A stretch of DNA of 64,000 nucleotides from Actinopolymorpha singaporensis. GTDB lineage: Bacteria; Actinomycetota; Actinomycetes; Propionibacteriales; Actinopolymorphaceae. The position numbers and the translations under genes were made by a program. The notes beneath the pieces were generated by a model that did no database searches, was not told the DNA's origin, and was given only the letters and a program-made list of their open reading frames with translations. Every line of letters begins with the position of its first letter. Positions within the stretch are counted from its first letter, which is position 1. Where the stretch lies: contig NZ_LT629732.1 in NCBI RefSeq assembly GCF_900104745.1, positions 1,971,981-2,035,980 on the forward strand, read 5' to 3'. Below, in pieces: positions 8,054 to 15,777 of this stretch.

Positions 8054-9112
8054 ATGTCGGACAAGGCGGTCACGCGATCGGCGATGTCGCGACCGATCAC
8101 GCTCCTGGTAGGACTAGCGGCCACGTTCCTTGTGATCTCGGGTCTGCGAGACACTGCGAACCTCGTTGGGCCGACCTTTTTGGCCTTGGTGCTCACCATC
8201 GCGGTGCATCCCCTGCACAGCTGGGCTAAGCGTCACCGGCTACCTGGCTGGGTCGGAACAGTCGGTGGCCTAATCGCCATCTACCTCTTCCTGTTCACCC
8301 TCACGGTCTCCTTCGGCATCGCGATGGCACGCTTCGCTATGCTCCTGCCCACTTACCAGGTGCAGATGAGCCGACTGCTTGATCGCGCTCTGGCCTGGCT
8401 CTCGGATCTGGGGGTAACCCAGCGCCAGCTCGAGAAGATGGCCGGCACACTCGACATCAACAAGCTGGCCACGGTGGCCGAAAGCGTGGCGGGCGGTCTG
8501 CTCGGCGTACTGACCAGTCTCGGCTTCATCGCAGCTCTGCTGCTGTTCATGGTCTCCGACGCCGCTGGCCTCGCGCACAAGCTCTCCGCCGTGCCCGCCG
8601 AGCGACGTCCGTTGGTGCGTGCGCTGAGCACCTTCGCGTCCGGCACCCGAAGGTACCTCTTGGTATCCACAGTCTTCGGACTTGCCGTAGGTGTTGTCGA
8701 CGTCCTTGCCTTGCTCGTGATCGGCGTACCAGCTGCCGTGCTGTGGGGCCTACTGTCATTCATCACCAACTACATCCCGAACGTCGGCTTCGTGATCGGC
8801 CTGATACCACCGGCAATCCTCGGGCTCCTCCAAGGCGGCCCCAAGATGATGATCGCTGTCATAGTGGCGTACAGCGCCGCAAACGTCCTCATCCAAAGTG
8901 TCATCCAGCCGAAGGTCGTGGGCAACGTCATAGACATGTCCGCCACCCTCACCATGCTGTCCTTGGTCTTCTGGGCCGCGACACTCGGTGCCATCGGTGC
9001 ACTGATGGCCGTCCCACTGTCCCTTCTGGTCAAGGCACTGCTCGTCGACGCTGACCCGGGCTCGGCCTGGCTACAGCCCCTTCTGTCCGCTCAGAAGAGG
9101 TCAGCGAGATGA
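8054..9112 (+). CDS. AI-2E family transporter (YdgG/TqsA type membrane protein)
   Basis: The product is 352 residues from an ATG at 8054, with an AAGGAGG ribosome site six bases upstream. The family layout is clear: an N-terminal pair of membrane segments (ITLLVGLAATFLVISGLRD, TFLALVLTIAVHPL), a third and fourth (TVGGLIAIYLFLFTLTVSFG), a long soluble stretch with amphipathic helices, then a C-terminal bundle containing the conserved SFITNYIPNVGFVIGLIPP and the family end SATLTMLSLVFWAATLGAIGALMAVPL. Members export small molecules or ions; autoinducer-2 efflux was shown for one E. coli member and Na+/H+ exchange for others, so the substrate here is open. The stop overlaps the tail of the convergent HAD pseudogene by 12 bp. 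Confidence 0.88.
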   Translation: MSDKAVTRSAMSRPITLLVGLAATFLVISGLRDTANLVGPTFLALVLTIAVHPLHSWAKRHRLPGWVGTVGGLIAIYLFLFTLTVSFGIAMARFAMLLPTYQVQMSRLLDRALAWLSDLGVTQRQLEKMAGTLDINKLATVAESVAGGLLGVLTSLGFIAALLLFMVSDAAGLAHKLSAVPAERRPLVRALSTFASGTRRYLLVSTVFGLAVGVVDVLALLVIGVPAAVLWGLLSFITNYIPNVGFVIGLIPPAILGLLQGGPKMMIAVIVAYSAANVLIQSVIQPKVVGNVIDMSATLTMLSLVFWAATLGAIGALMAVPLSLLVKALLVDADPGSAWLQPLLSAQKRSAR

Positions 9113-9630
9113 AGCCGCGCGGCTAGGGCGCAGCCTGACTAGTGGCTGGATGGTCCGGATGGCTGTCGCCATGTCTTCCATGCTGTCGATAACGGCGGCG
9201 GGTTCGGCCGCGAGGAGATTGGTTCTCCGGTCGGGCGACTTCGCTTGGCCGATGCTGTGGACTCGTGTCGAGTGGGCGACGTCGATGTCGGTGAGTGAGG
9301 CGCCGTTGAGGACGCACTCCCTGCCGGGCGCTGCGATGATCTCCAGCGCCTGTCGCACCGGTTCGGGGTGAGGCTTCATCAGGTCCGGTCGCCCCGGCGG
9401 TCGTCCCACGATGGCCAGGACCAGGCCGTCGACCTCGTGCAGCTGGAGGTAAGCCGCGACTGCCAGGCGCGGACTTGTTGCTGACGATGACGACGGGCCG
9501 CCCCTGTGTCGTGGCACGCCTTCACCGCTTTCGCCGAGCCCTGCGTGGGGATGGCGTCCTCCGCCGCCCGGAGTTCGCCCGCTCGCCGCGTAGGAGAGGG
9601 CACCCCGCGTGTGATAGGCGCCAGGCCCAT
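9101..9630 (-). pseudogene. HAD-superfamily phosphatase remnant with two frameshifts
   Basis: Three frames must be joined to recover a HAD hydrolase. The segment ELRAAEDAIPTQGSAKAVKA reads to about 9505. One extra base in the CCCC at 9501-9504 then moves to the frame giving GRPVVIVSNKSA. A second extra base near 9467 moves to LAVAAYLQLHEVDGLVLAIVG, KPHPEPVRQALEIIA and onward. Motif IV, normally GDSxTD, reads NGASLTD, so a metal-binding aspartate is also lost. The N-terminal DxD nucleophile segment is absent. Two insertions within ~40 bp plus a lost catalytic residue argue for a true pseudogene rather than a sequencing slip. It converges on the AI-2E transporter gene. Confidence 0.75.
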
Positions 9631-9735
9631 GACGCCGAGCGACTCAGGCGCTACGGGCGTTGCGGCTCGGTCGGCGCACAACAGGCGAGCATCGAGTACG
9701 GACTTGTCCTCACTCTGTGACAGTCAGGGCGGGAG

Positions 9736-10320
9736 GTGTTGTCCGTCGTGGCTGCGGATGGCTGGTCGGGGCTCGTCTGTGGGGAGGGCGTCGCGGAGTC
9801 GGATGGCGTCGGTCTGGAGTGGGGCGATGTGGACGTGGAGGAGGGCGAGCTGTCGATCTCCCGCCAGCTGCAGCGAGTGGGCAGGCAGCTCCTGCACCGC
9901 GAGACGAAGACTTCGGCCTCAGATGCGATGCTGCCGCTTCCTGAGATCTGTCTGGCTGCCCTAGACCTGCGCCGGCGTGCCCAGGACCGGGAACGGCTGT
10001 CTGCGGGGGAGTTGTGGCATCCGTCGGATCTGGTGTTCACCACCCGTTACGGCGGGCCGGTCGAGCCGCGCAACTTCAACCGCGAGTTCGCTGCGTGCAT
10101 CGTCAAGGCGGACGTGCCGTACATCACGGTCCACGATGCTCGCCGGACCTGCGCGTCACTGCTGGTGGACCTTGACGTGCATCCCAGGGTGGTGATGCAG
10201 ATCCTCCGGCATGCCCAGTTCGCGGTGACCATGGAGATCTACAGCAAGGTGTCCTCGAAGCGGACGCGGGACGCGCTCAAGCGGCTGGGGGCGATCCTCG
10301 GTGACAGCGGTTCTGGGTAG
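9736..10320 (+). pseudogene. Tyrosine recombinase (integrase), C-terminal fragment
   Basis: About 190 codons cover only the catalytic half of a phage/AICE-type integrase. Visible active-site parts are the lysine strand RETKTSASDAMLPLP, the HxxR box VHDARRTCAS, the second histidine LRHAQFAV and the nucleophile tyrosine TMEIYSKV. The region where the first catalytic arginine belongs, normally GLRRGEALGLxWxDVD, reads SGLVCGEGVAES..GLEWGDVD, with the arginine missing. The N-terminal SAM-like domain is absent and no good ribosome site is present. The fragment points at the 3' end of tRNA-Pro 75 bp away, the usual place for a site-specific integrase, so it is probably the remains of the element that used this tRNA as attB. 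Confidence 0.75.
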
Positions 10321-10355
10321 CCGTTGCTGTACTTGGCGGCTGTACAGACGCTCAA

Positions 10356-10385
10356 AGGCCCCGCCGGAAGACTCCGGCAGGGCCT
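10356..10385 (-). terminator. Terminator downstream of tRNA-Pro
   Basis: A 13-bp stem with one mismatch runs from 10356-10368 (AGGCCCCGCCGGA) to 10373-10385, with a 4-base loop. On the minus strand it comes 11 bases after the tRNA and is followed by TTTGAG. It also lies 36 bp after the integrase stop and could act on both strands. Confidence 0.7.
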
Positions 10386-10395
10386 CTGACCTGCG

Positions 10396-10469
<74 letters not shown>

Positions 10470-10485
10470 AGAACGCCAGGCGAGT

Positions 10486-11049
10486 CTATCGGGCTCCTTC
10501 GCGAGCCTGCGACGGGGTATCGGTCATCGCGTCCGGGATGCCCCGGTAGACCGTCAGCAGCCACTCCTGGAACCGCACCTGGCGCCAGTACGTCATCCCG
10601 AGCTTCTCCATCACCCGCACCGACCGGACGTTCGCCGCGACCGTGATCGCGATCAACGACCGGAGCCGGAGCTGGCCGTACGCGAGATCACGAACGGCCA
10701 TCGCCCCCTCGGTGGCCAGGCCGCGGCCCCAGGCGGACGGGGCCAGCCGCCAGCCGATCTCGACTTCCTGCGGGACGGCGAGGTGCTGGTGCAGGCCGAT
10801 GAACCCGGCCAGCTCTCCCGTCGACCGCAGCTCCACGGCGTACAGCCCGTAGCCCCGCTCCTGCCAGTGCTCGTCGATGCGCTCGGCCAGCTGGTCACTC
10901 TCGGCCTGGCTCATCGGCGTACCCATGATGTGCTCCATCACCATCGGGTCCGCGTTGAGAGCCGTGAACGCCGGCCGGTCCTCCGCGCGCCACGTACGCA
11001 GGACCAGCCGTGGTGTGGTCAGCCGGGCCGGAACCCTGAGCAGCCTCAC
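10486..11049 (-). CDS. GNAT-family N-acetyltransferase (RimJ/RimL type)
   Basis: The product is 187 residues from a GTG at 11049. It has the Acetyltransf_3 layout: strand 1 LTTPRLVLRTWRAED, ELAGFIGLHQH, the strand-4 and CoA loop VEIGWRLAPSAWGRGLATEGA with the R/QxxGxG/A-type pyrophosphate loop, and C-terminal ITVAANVRSVRVMEKLGM, where an asparagine precedes the VMEKLG helix. RimL-like enzymes acetylate N-terminal amines of ribosomal proteins or small molecules; the acceptor is unknown. It starts 11 bp after the stop of the metallophosphoesterase on the same strand, so the two are probably co-transcribed. Its end lies 17 bp from the 5' end of tRNA-Pro. Confidence 0.85.
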   Translation of the reverse strand: MRLLRVPARLTTPRLVLRTWRAEDRPAFTALNADPMVMEHIMGTPMSQAESDQLAERIDEHWQERGYGLYAVELRSTGELAGFIGLHQHLAVPQEVEIGWRLAPSAWGRGLATEGAMAVRDLAYGQLRLRSLIAITVAANVRSVRVMEKLGMTYWRQVRFQEWLLTVYRGIPDAMTDTPSQAREGAR

Positions 11050-11059
11050 GCAGGCACCC

Positions 11060-11959
11060 TCACCTGGCGGGTCGCAGGGTCAGCAGGCTGGCTTCGGGAT
11101 AGCAGGCGAACCGGATCCGGGCGTACGGCGAGGTGCCCAGGCCCGCGGACACGTGCAGCCACGACGGGCCCCAGCGGGACAGGCCCTTGGCCCGCTTGGT
11201 GTCCAGGTCACAGTTGGTGACCAGCGCGCCGTACAGCGGTACGCACAGCTGGCCGCCGTGGGTGTGCCCGGCCAGCAGGAGGCGGTAGCCGTCGGCAGCC
11301 ATCGCGTCCAGGACCCGGCGGTACGGCGCGTGGGTGACCCCGATGGTGAGCTCGGCGGACTCGTCGGCCGGCCCCGCGACCTCGGCGTACCGGTCGGCGC
11401 GGATGTGCGGGTCGTCCACCCCTGCGAACGCCCACCGCCGGCCGTCGGCCTTCAGCTCACCGCTGGCGTTGTTGAGGTCCAGCCAGCCGGCCTCGGTGAA
11501 GCCCCGCCGCAGCCCCTCGATCGGCAGCTTGGGAGCGACGATCGGCCGCGGTCCCTTTCGCCTGAGGTAACGGAACGGGTTCACCGGTGACGGTGCGTAG
11601 TAGTCGTTCGACCCGAAGACGAACACGCCGGGCAGCTCCAGCAGCCGCTCGTAGGCGTGCAGCGCCACCGGGATCGACTCCGGGTCGGAGATGTTGTCAC
11701 CGGTGTTGACCACCAGATCGGGCTCCAGGGCGGCGAGCCCGCGGACCCACTCCACTTTGTCCTGCTGGTCCGGCATGAGGTGAAGGTCGGACAGGTGCAG
11801 GATGCGCAGCGGCCGGCTTCCCGGCGCCAGCACCGGTACGTCGAACCTGCGCAGGCGGAAGGCATGCGCCTCGTACGCCGCGGCGTAGGTCACGCAGGCG
11901 GCACCGGCGGCGACGGCACCGGCGGCTGTTCCCAGGGAGTACTTGAGCAGCGGATGCAC
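11060..11959 (-). CDS. Membrane-anchored metallophosphoesterase
   Basis: The product is 299 residues from a GTG at 11959. Longer in-frame starts add arginine-rich, unlikely sequence. An N-terminal membrane anchor (YSLGTAAGAVAAGAACVTYA) is followed by a calcineurin-type phosphoesterase. Its metal-ligand boxes are LHLSDLHLMP (DxH), VVNTGDNIS (GDN), FVFGSNDYY (GN-type), GVTHAP (H) and LLAGHTHGGQLCVP (GHTHGGQ). This is the YkuE/Rv3683 type, thought to act on phosphodiesters of lipids or nucleotides at the membrane. In M. tuberculosis the orthologue lies beside ponA2, as here. Confidence 0.88.
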   Translation of the reverse strand: MHPLLKYSLGTAAGAVAAGAACVTYAAAYEAHAFRLRRFDVPVLAPGSRPLRILHLSDLHLMPDQQDKVEWVRGLAALEPDLVVNTGDNISDPESIPVALHAYERLLELPGVFVFGSNDYYAPSPVNPFRYLRRKGPRPIVAPKLPIEGLRRGFTEAGWLDLNNASGELKADGRRWAFAGVDDPHIRADRYAEVAGPADESAELTIGVTHAPYRRVLDAMAADGYRLLLAGHTHGGQLCVPLYGALVTNCDLDTKRAKGLSRWGPSWLHVSAGLGTSPYARIRFACYPEASLLTLRPAR

Positions 11960-12056
11960 CCGGCCAGCGTCCCACACCACGCTGCGCTCGGCGAACTCGC
12001 GCGGGGGCCCGGCTCGGAGCCGCCGCACCGGAGCGTCCCGACCGTAGGATCGGCCC

Positions 12057-12509
12057 ATGAGCGACCTCAAGGACCGTCTGCGCACTGACCTGACCGCCGC
12101 GATGAAGGCGCGGGACGCGTTGCGCGCCTCGACGCTGCGGATGACCCTCACCGAGGTGACGAACGCCGAGGTGGCCGGAACCTCCGCGCGGGAGCTGAGC
12201 GACGCCGAGGTGCTCGAGGTGCTGGACCGGGAGGCGAAGAAGCGCCGGGAGGCGGCCGACGCCTACGAGGAGGCCGGTCGCGGCGAGCTCGCCCGCAAGG
12301 AGCGCGCCGAGGGCGAGATCATCGCGGAGTACCTCCCCGCCCAGCTGTCCGACGAGGAGCTGTCGGCGATCGTGGCCGGCGCCGTTGACGAGGTGGGCGC
12401 GAGCGGCATGAAGGACATGGGCAAGGTGATGAAGGTCGTCCAGCCGCAGGTGAAGGGCCGGGCCGAGGGCGGCCGCGTCGCCGCCGCCGTGCGCTCACGG
12501 CTCGGCTGA
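12057..12509 (+). CDS. GatB/YqeY domain-containing protein
   Basis: The product is 150 residues, full length for the YqeY family. It is an all-helical protein with the conserved start LKDRLRTDLTAAMKARD, the central LREAKKRREAADAYEEAGR-like helix and the C-terminal tail-domain motif MKDMGKVMKVVQPQVKGRAE, followed by GGRVAAAVR. The family resembles the tail domain of GatB, which contacts tRNA in amidotransferases, but the role of stand-alone YqeY is not settled. It diverges from the metallophosphoesterase 97 bp away and ends in a strong terminator that separates it from the convergent PBP gene. The start ATG at 12057 matches the family N-terminus. Confidence 0.92.
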   Translation: MSDLKDRLRTDLTAAMKARDALRASTLRMTLTEVTNAEVAGTSARELSDAEVLEVLDREAKKRREAADAYEEAGRGELARKERAEGEIIAEYLPAQLSDEELSAIVAGAVDEVGASGMKDMGKVMKVVQPQVKGRAEGGRVAAAVRSRLG

Positions 12510-12534
12510 CCGGAGCGCCCTGGCCAGGACCAGA

Positions 12535-12582
12535 AGGGCCGCCCGGCCACCGGAGAGATCCGGCGGCCGGGCGGCCCTCTTT
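12535..12582. terminator. Bidirectional terminator between yqeY-like gene and PBP gene
   Basis: AGGGCCGCCCGGCC at 12535-12548 pairs perfectly with GGCCGGGCGGCCCT at 12565-12578 around a 16-base loop, followed by CTTTCG. It lies between convergent stops at 12509 and 12610. Confidence 0.85.
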
Positions 12583-12609
12583 CGTGCTCTGTGCGTACGG
12601 CCGTCGGGC

Positions 12610-15063
12610 TCAGCCCGCGCCCAGGATTCCGCCGAGCGGCCCGTGCGGACCGTGGGGTTTGTCCGGACCGGGACCCCCCGGGCCGGGCGGCAGGTCCGGA
12701 CCCTTCGGCGGCTGCGGTTGCGGCTGCGGGTTGGGCTGCTGCGGCGGCTCCGGCTGCGGGGGCGGCGCGGGTGGTGAACCGTCGGAGATGTAGACGACGA
12801 CGGTCGATCCCGAACCGGCCTTGCTGTTGGGACCTGGGCTCTGCCGGGCCACCGTGCCGCGGGGCAGCCCGGAGTCGACGTAGGAGCCGATGGCCATGCT
12901 GAACCCGGCCGCCTCGATCGTCTTCTGGGCCTGGTCGCGGCTCATCGAGATCACCGACGGGACGTCGGTCGGTACGCCCTGCACGACGTCTGGGTTGGGC
13001 TCGACGAAGTCCGGGCTCTTCTTGCCCTCCAGCGCGCCCTTCATGGCGGCGGTCCACATCGGGCCGGCGAGCTTGCCACCCCAGACCTGGTCGCCGAAGA
13101 CCCGCCTGCCGCCGATCTCCTTGCCGATCAGGGTGGTCTGCGGCGCGTCCGCGTCGGTGATCACCGACGCGGCGGCCATGTTGGTGGTGTAACCCATGAA
13201 CCACACGCCGATGCGGTCCTCGCTGGTACCCGTCTTACCGGCCGCCTGGCGTCCGTCGAGGTGCATGTCGGCACCGGTGCGGCCCGGGTCGGGGCCGTCG
13301 ATGACCTGGCGGAGGACGTAGTTGACGCCGTCGGCGACGTCACGCGGAAGCACCTGCTTGCAGTCGGGTCCCTGCACCTTGACCTGGTTGCCGGTGCGGT
13401 CGGTCACCTCGGTGATCGGGACCGCGTTGCAGTGCAGGCCACGGGCGGCGAACGTGGCGTACGCCTCGGCCATCGACACCGGCGCGATCTCGTTGACGCC
13501 CAGGGTGAACGGCTTCACCTGCTGCAGGGGCCTGCCGTCGGCGCGCACCGCGCCCATCCTGGCGGCGAGGGTGGCGGGCTCGCAGATGCCGGTCACCTTC
13601 TCCAGCTCTGCGAAGAACGTGTTCACCGAGTGGGTGGCGCCGGAGATCATCGTGCTGGTCGAGCCGGCGCTGGTGGAGTTGCTGACCTTCCAGGGCTCGG
13701 TGACCGCGCCCGGTTTGCCGCCCGGGCAGGTCTTCACCGGCCCGGTGATCACCGTGCTCCCCGGCGACGGGAACGACTTCGTGATCGGGATGCCCTGCTT
13801 GATCGCGGCGGCCAGCACGAACGGCTTGAACGTCGAACCCGGCTGGTAGCCGAGCGTGCCGTTGTACCTCTGCGGGACGTTGAGGTTGATGAACGTGTTG
13901 CCCTTGCCCTGGCCGTAGCCCCTGGACTGGGCCATCGCCTTGATGTAGCCGGTGCCCGGCTCGACCATCGACACCGCTCCGATCGCACCGTCGGTGGGGC
14001 GGACGTTGTCGTGCACCGCCTTCTCGGCCGCTGCCTGGGCCTTCGGGTCCAGCGTGGTCTGGATCGTCAGCCCGCCCTGGTCGATCATCTGCCGGCGCTG
14101 GTCGCGGGTCTTGGCGAGGTTGGTGTCGTGCAGCAGGAGTTGCTCGACGTAGTCGCAGAAGAACGGGTACTTCGAGTAGTAGCAGCCGCGGGGCGTCTTG
14201 TTCATCTTCAGCCCGAGGGGGGTCGCGCGCGCCTCCTGGTAGGCCTTCGGCGAGATCATCCCGAGGGTGGCCATGCGCGAGAGCACGAGGTTGCGGCGGT
14301 TCACCGCGGCCTTGGCGTCGGCGACCGGGTTGACGTTGTTCGGGTCGCGCACCAGCCCGGCGAGCATGGCCGCCTGGGGCACGGTGAGCTTGGCCGCGGT
14401 GGTACTGAAGTAGTGCCGGGCGGCGGACTCGATGCCGTAGGCGCCGTCACCGAAGTAGACGATGTTGAGGTACTTGCCCAGGATCTCGTCCTTGGTCATC
14501 TTCTTCTCGAGCTCGACGGCGTAGCGCAGCTCCTGGAGCTTGCGGCCGTAAGAGTCCTCGATGACCTGGGCCTTCTCCTCCGGGGTCTGGGCGTTCTCGA
14601 ACAGCACCTGCTTGACGTACTGCTGGGTGATGCTCGACCCGCCCTGGGAGACCCCGCCGGACTGCTGGTTTCGTACGAACGCGCGCAGCGTGCCCTGGAT
14701 GTCCAGCGGGCCGTGCTGGCGGAAACGGGCGTCCTCGATCGCGACGATCGCCTGCTGCATCGCCGGGGCCACCCGCTTCAGGGGCACCTCGACGCGGTTC
14801 TGGTCGTAGAACGTCGCGATCACCGAGCCGTCGGCGGCCAGCACGCGGCTGCGCTCGGGAAGCGGCGGGCTGGTGAGGTTGCCGTCCATGTTCTCGAACG
14901 CGTCGGTCGCTGACTGGGACGAAAGCCCCAGCAGACCGGCGAACGGGACGGCCAGCCCGGCGACGAGCGCGCCGGTGAGCGCGCTGATCCCGACGAACAG
15001 CAGGATCTGCGAGACGAAACCCCGCTCACCGTGTGTTCGCGACATGGCTCGGATTGGGCTCAT
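12610..15063 (-). CDS. ponA2: Class A penicillin-binding protein (transglycosylase/transpeptidase) with PASTA domain
   Basis: This 817-residue bifunctional enzyme polymerises and cross-links peptidoglycan outside the membrane. Residues 18-45 form the membrane anchor. The GT51 domain runs from about 70 to 260, with catalytic Glu110 in AIEDARFRQH and QQYVKQ. The transpeptidase has the nucleophile Ser410 in STFK, S-V-N at 479-481 and KTGT at 610. One PASTA domain follows (about 700-762), then a proline/glutamine/glycine-rich tail of ~55 residues. GT51, transpeptidase and one PASTA match mycobacterial PonA2. The gene order with a metallophosphoesterase on one side and a WhiB4-type gene and two ArsA ATPases on the other is the same as around Rv3682. 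A second ATG at 15045 is possible. Confidence 0.92.
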   Translation of the reverse strand: MSPIRAMSRTHGERGFVSQILLFVGISALTGALVAGLAVPFAGLLGLSSQSATDAFENMDGNLTSPPLPERSRVLAADGSVIATFYDQNRVEVPLKRVAPAMQQAIVAIEDARFRQHGPLDIQGTLRAFVRNQQSGGVSQGGSSITQQYVKQVLFENAQTPEEKAQVIEDSYGRKLQELRYAVELEKKMTKDEILGKYLNIVYFGDGAYGIESAARHYFSTTAAKLTVPQAAMLAGLVRDPNNVNPVADAKAAVNRRNLVLSRMATLGMISPKAYQEARATPLGLKMNKTPRGCYYSKYPFFCDYVEQLLLHDTNLAKTRDQRRQMIDQGGLTIQTTLDPKAQAAAEKAVHDNVRPTDGAIGAVSMVEPGTGYIKAMAQSRGYGQGKGNTFINLNVPQRYNGTLGYQPGSTFKPFVLAAAIKQGIPITKSFPSPGSTVITGPVKTCPGGKPGAVTEPWKVSNSTSAGSTSTMISGATHSVNTFFAELEKVTGICEPATLAARMGAVRADGRPLQQVKPFTLGVNEIAPVSMAEAYATFAARGLHCNAVPITEVTDRTGNQVKVQGPDCKQVLPRDVADGVNYVLRQVIDGPDPGRTGADMHLDGRQAAGKTGTSEDRIGVWFMGYTTNMAAASVITDADAPQTTLIGKEIGGRRVFGDQVWGGKLAGPMWTAAMKGALEGKKSPDFVEPNPDVVQGVPTDVPSVISMSRDQAQKTIEAAGFSMAIGSYVDSGLPRGTVARQSPGPNSKAGSGSTVVVYISDGSPPAPPPQPEPPQQPNPQPQPQPPKGPDLPPGPGGPGPDKPHGPHGPLGGILGAG

Positions 15064-15242
15064 GACGGCATAGCCTACGCGGTCGTCCTGCGTGATCGCT
15101 TCGTCAAGTCGCCGACCTCCCGAGCCCTACTTACCCAGCCCGACGGTCGACACAATCTCAAATCTGGCCTTCGGGGGCTGTCGCTTTGGGCTCTCGTGGC
15201 CTTACCGTTCTGCCAGGACGTTGGGGGAACGTCCGCGCATCG

Positions 15243-15257
15243 GTCACCTTGCGTGAC
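15243..15257 (+). promoter_or_regulatory. BldD-box-like palindrome upstream of wblA
   Basis: GTCACCTTGCGTGAC lies within a perfect 8+8 dyad (TCGGTCAC-cttgc-GTGACCGA, 15240-15260), 25 bases before the wblA start. It fits the BldD consensus as I recall it, NTNACNC(A/T)GNGTNAN, at all but one fixed position, and the dyad centre coincides with the A/T position. In Streptomyces BldD with c-di-GMP represses developmental genes. Binding here is inferred. The dyad could instead be a leader hairpin. Confidence 0.5.
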
Positions 15258-15281
15258 CGACGTCAGGGGAGGGACAAGAGA

Positions 15282-15605
15282 ATGACATGGAATGGCGACT
15301 GGGTCCGGCTGGCCGCCTGCCGCGGAAGTGACGAACCCGACCGGCTGTTCGTCCAGGGGGCCGCTCAGCACGATGTCAAGACCGTCTGCATGGGGTGCCC
15401 GGTTCGTACCGAGTGCCTCGCGGAAGCACTGGACGGTCGGATCGAATGGGGGGTCTGGGGAGGAATGACCGAGCGCGAGCGTCGTGCCGTGCTCCGTCGA
15501 CGCCCCACCGTCACGTCGTGGCGGCAGCTGCTCGAGACCGCTCGCACGGAGTACGAGCGGGCCTACACCGCACACGGACCCGCCCGGGTTCGTGCCCTCG
15601 GGTAG
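15282..15605 (+). CDS. wblA: WhiB-family iron-sulfur transcription regulator (WblA/WhiB4 type)
   Basis: The product is 107 residues from an ATG at 15282 with GGGAGGGAC upstream. Four cysteines, C13, C36, C39 and C45 (AAC, TVCMGCPVRTEC), form the usual [4Fe-4S] site. The G-V-W-G-G turn follows (EWGVWGGMTERER), and the basic AVLRRR stretch is the DNA-binding part. WblA and WhiB4 proteins sense redox or NO and control development, antioxidant and antibiotic genes. I assign the subtype by neighbours: divergent from the PonA2-like gene and next to two ArsA-like ATPases, as for whiB4 (Rv3681c) and wblA (SCO3579). A BldD-box-like dyad upstream suggests developmental control. Confidence 0.88.
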   Translation: MTWNGDWVRLAACRGSDEPDRLFVQGAAQHDVKTVCMGCPVRTECLAEALDGRIEWGVWGGMTERERRAVLRRRPTVTSWRQLLETARTEYERAYTAHGPARVRALG

Positions 15606-15728
15606 GCAGGGGAGCAGCGCGAAGTAGCACTTCAGGTCGGTGCCCTCGTCCCGGACCATTGACGGGGGCCCGGCGTATCGCTTTCTTTCACCACGAAACC
15701 ACCATCTTCGGCGTACGCCGGCGGGACA

Positions 15729-15757
15729 GGCGCACGCCGATCACCTCGGCGTGCGCC
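15729..15757. terminator. Bidirectional terminator between wblA and the ArsA-like gene
   Basis: GGCGCACGCCGA at 15729-15740 pairs perfectly with TCGGCGTGCGCC at 15746-15757 around a 5-base loop. It lies between convergent stops at 15605 and 15778. There is no T-run, as is common for actinomycete terminators. Confidence 0.75.
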
Positions 15758-15777
15758 GGTCGTCTCGGGTACGGCGG

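Noticed and set aside
13261-14913. 550-codon frame antisense to the PBP gene
   Set aside because: The opposite strand has a full set of PBP motifs; the antisense product is a GC-driven shadow rich in D/R/V/H with no domains.
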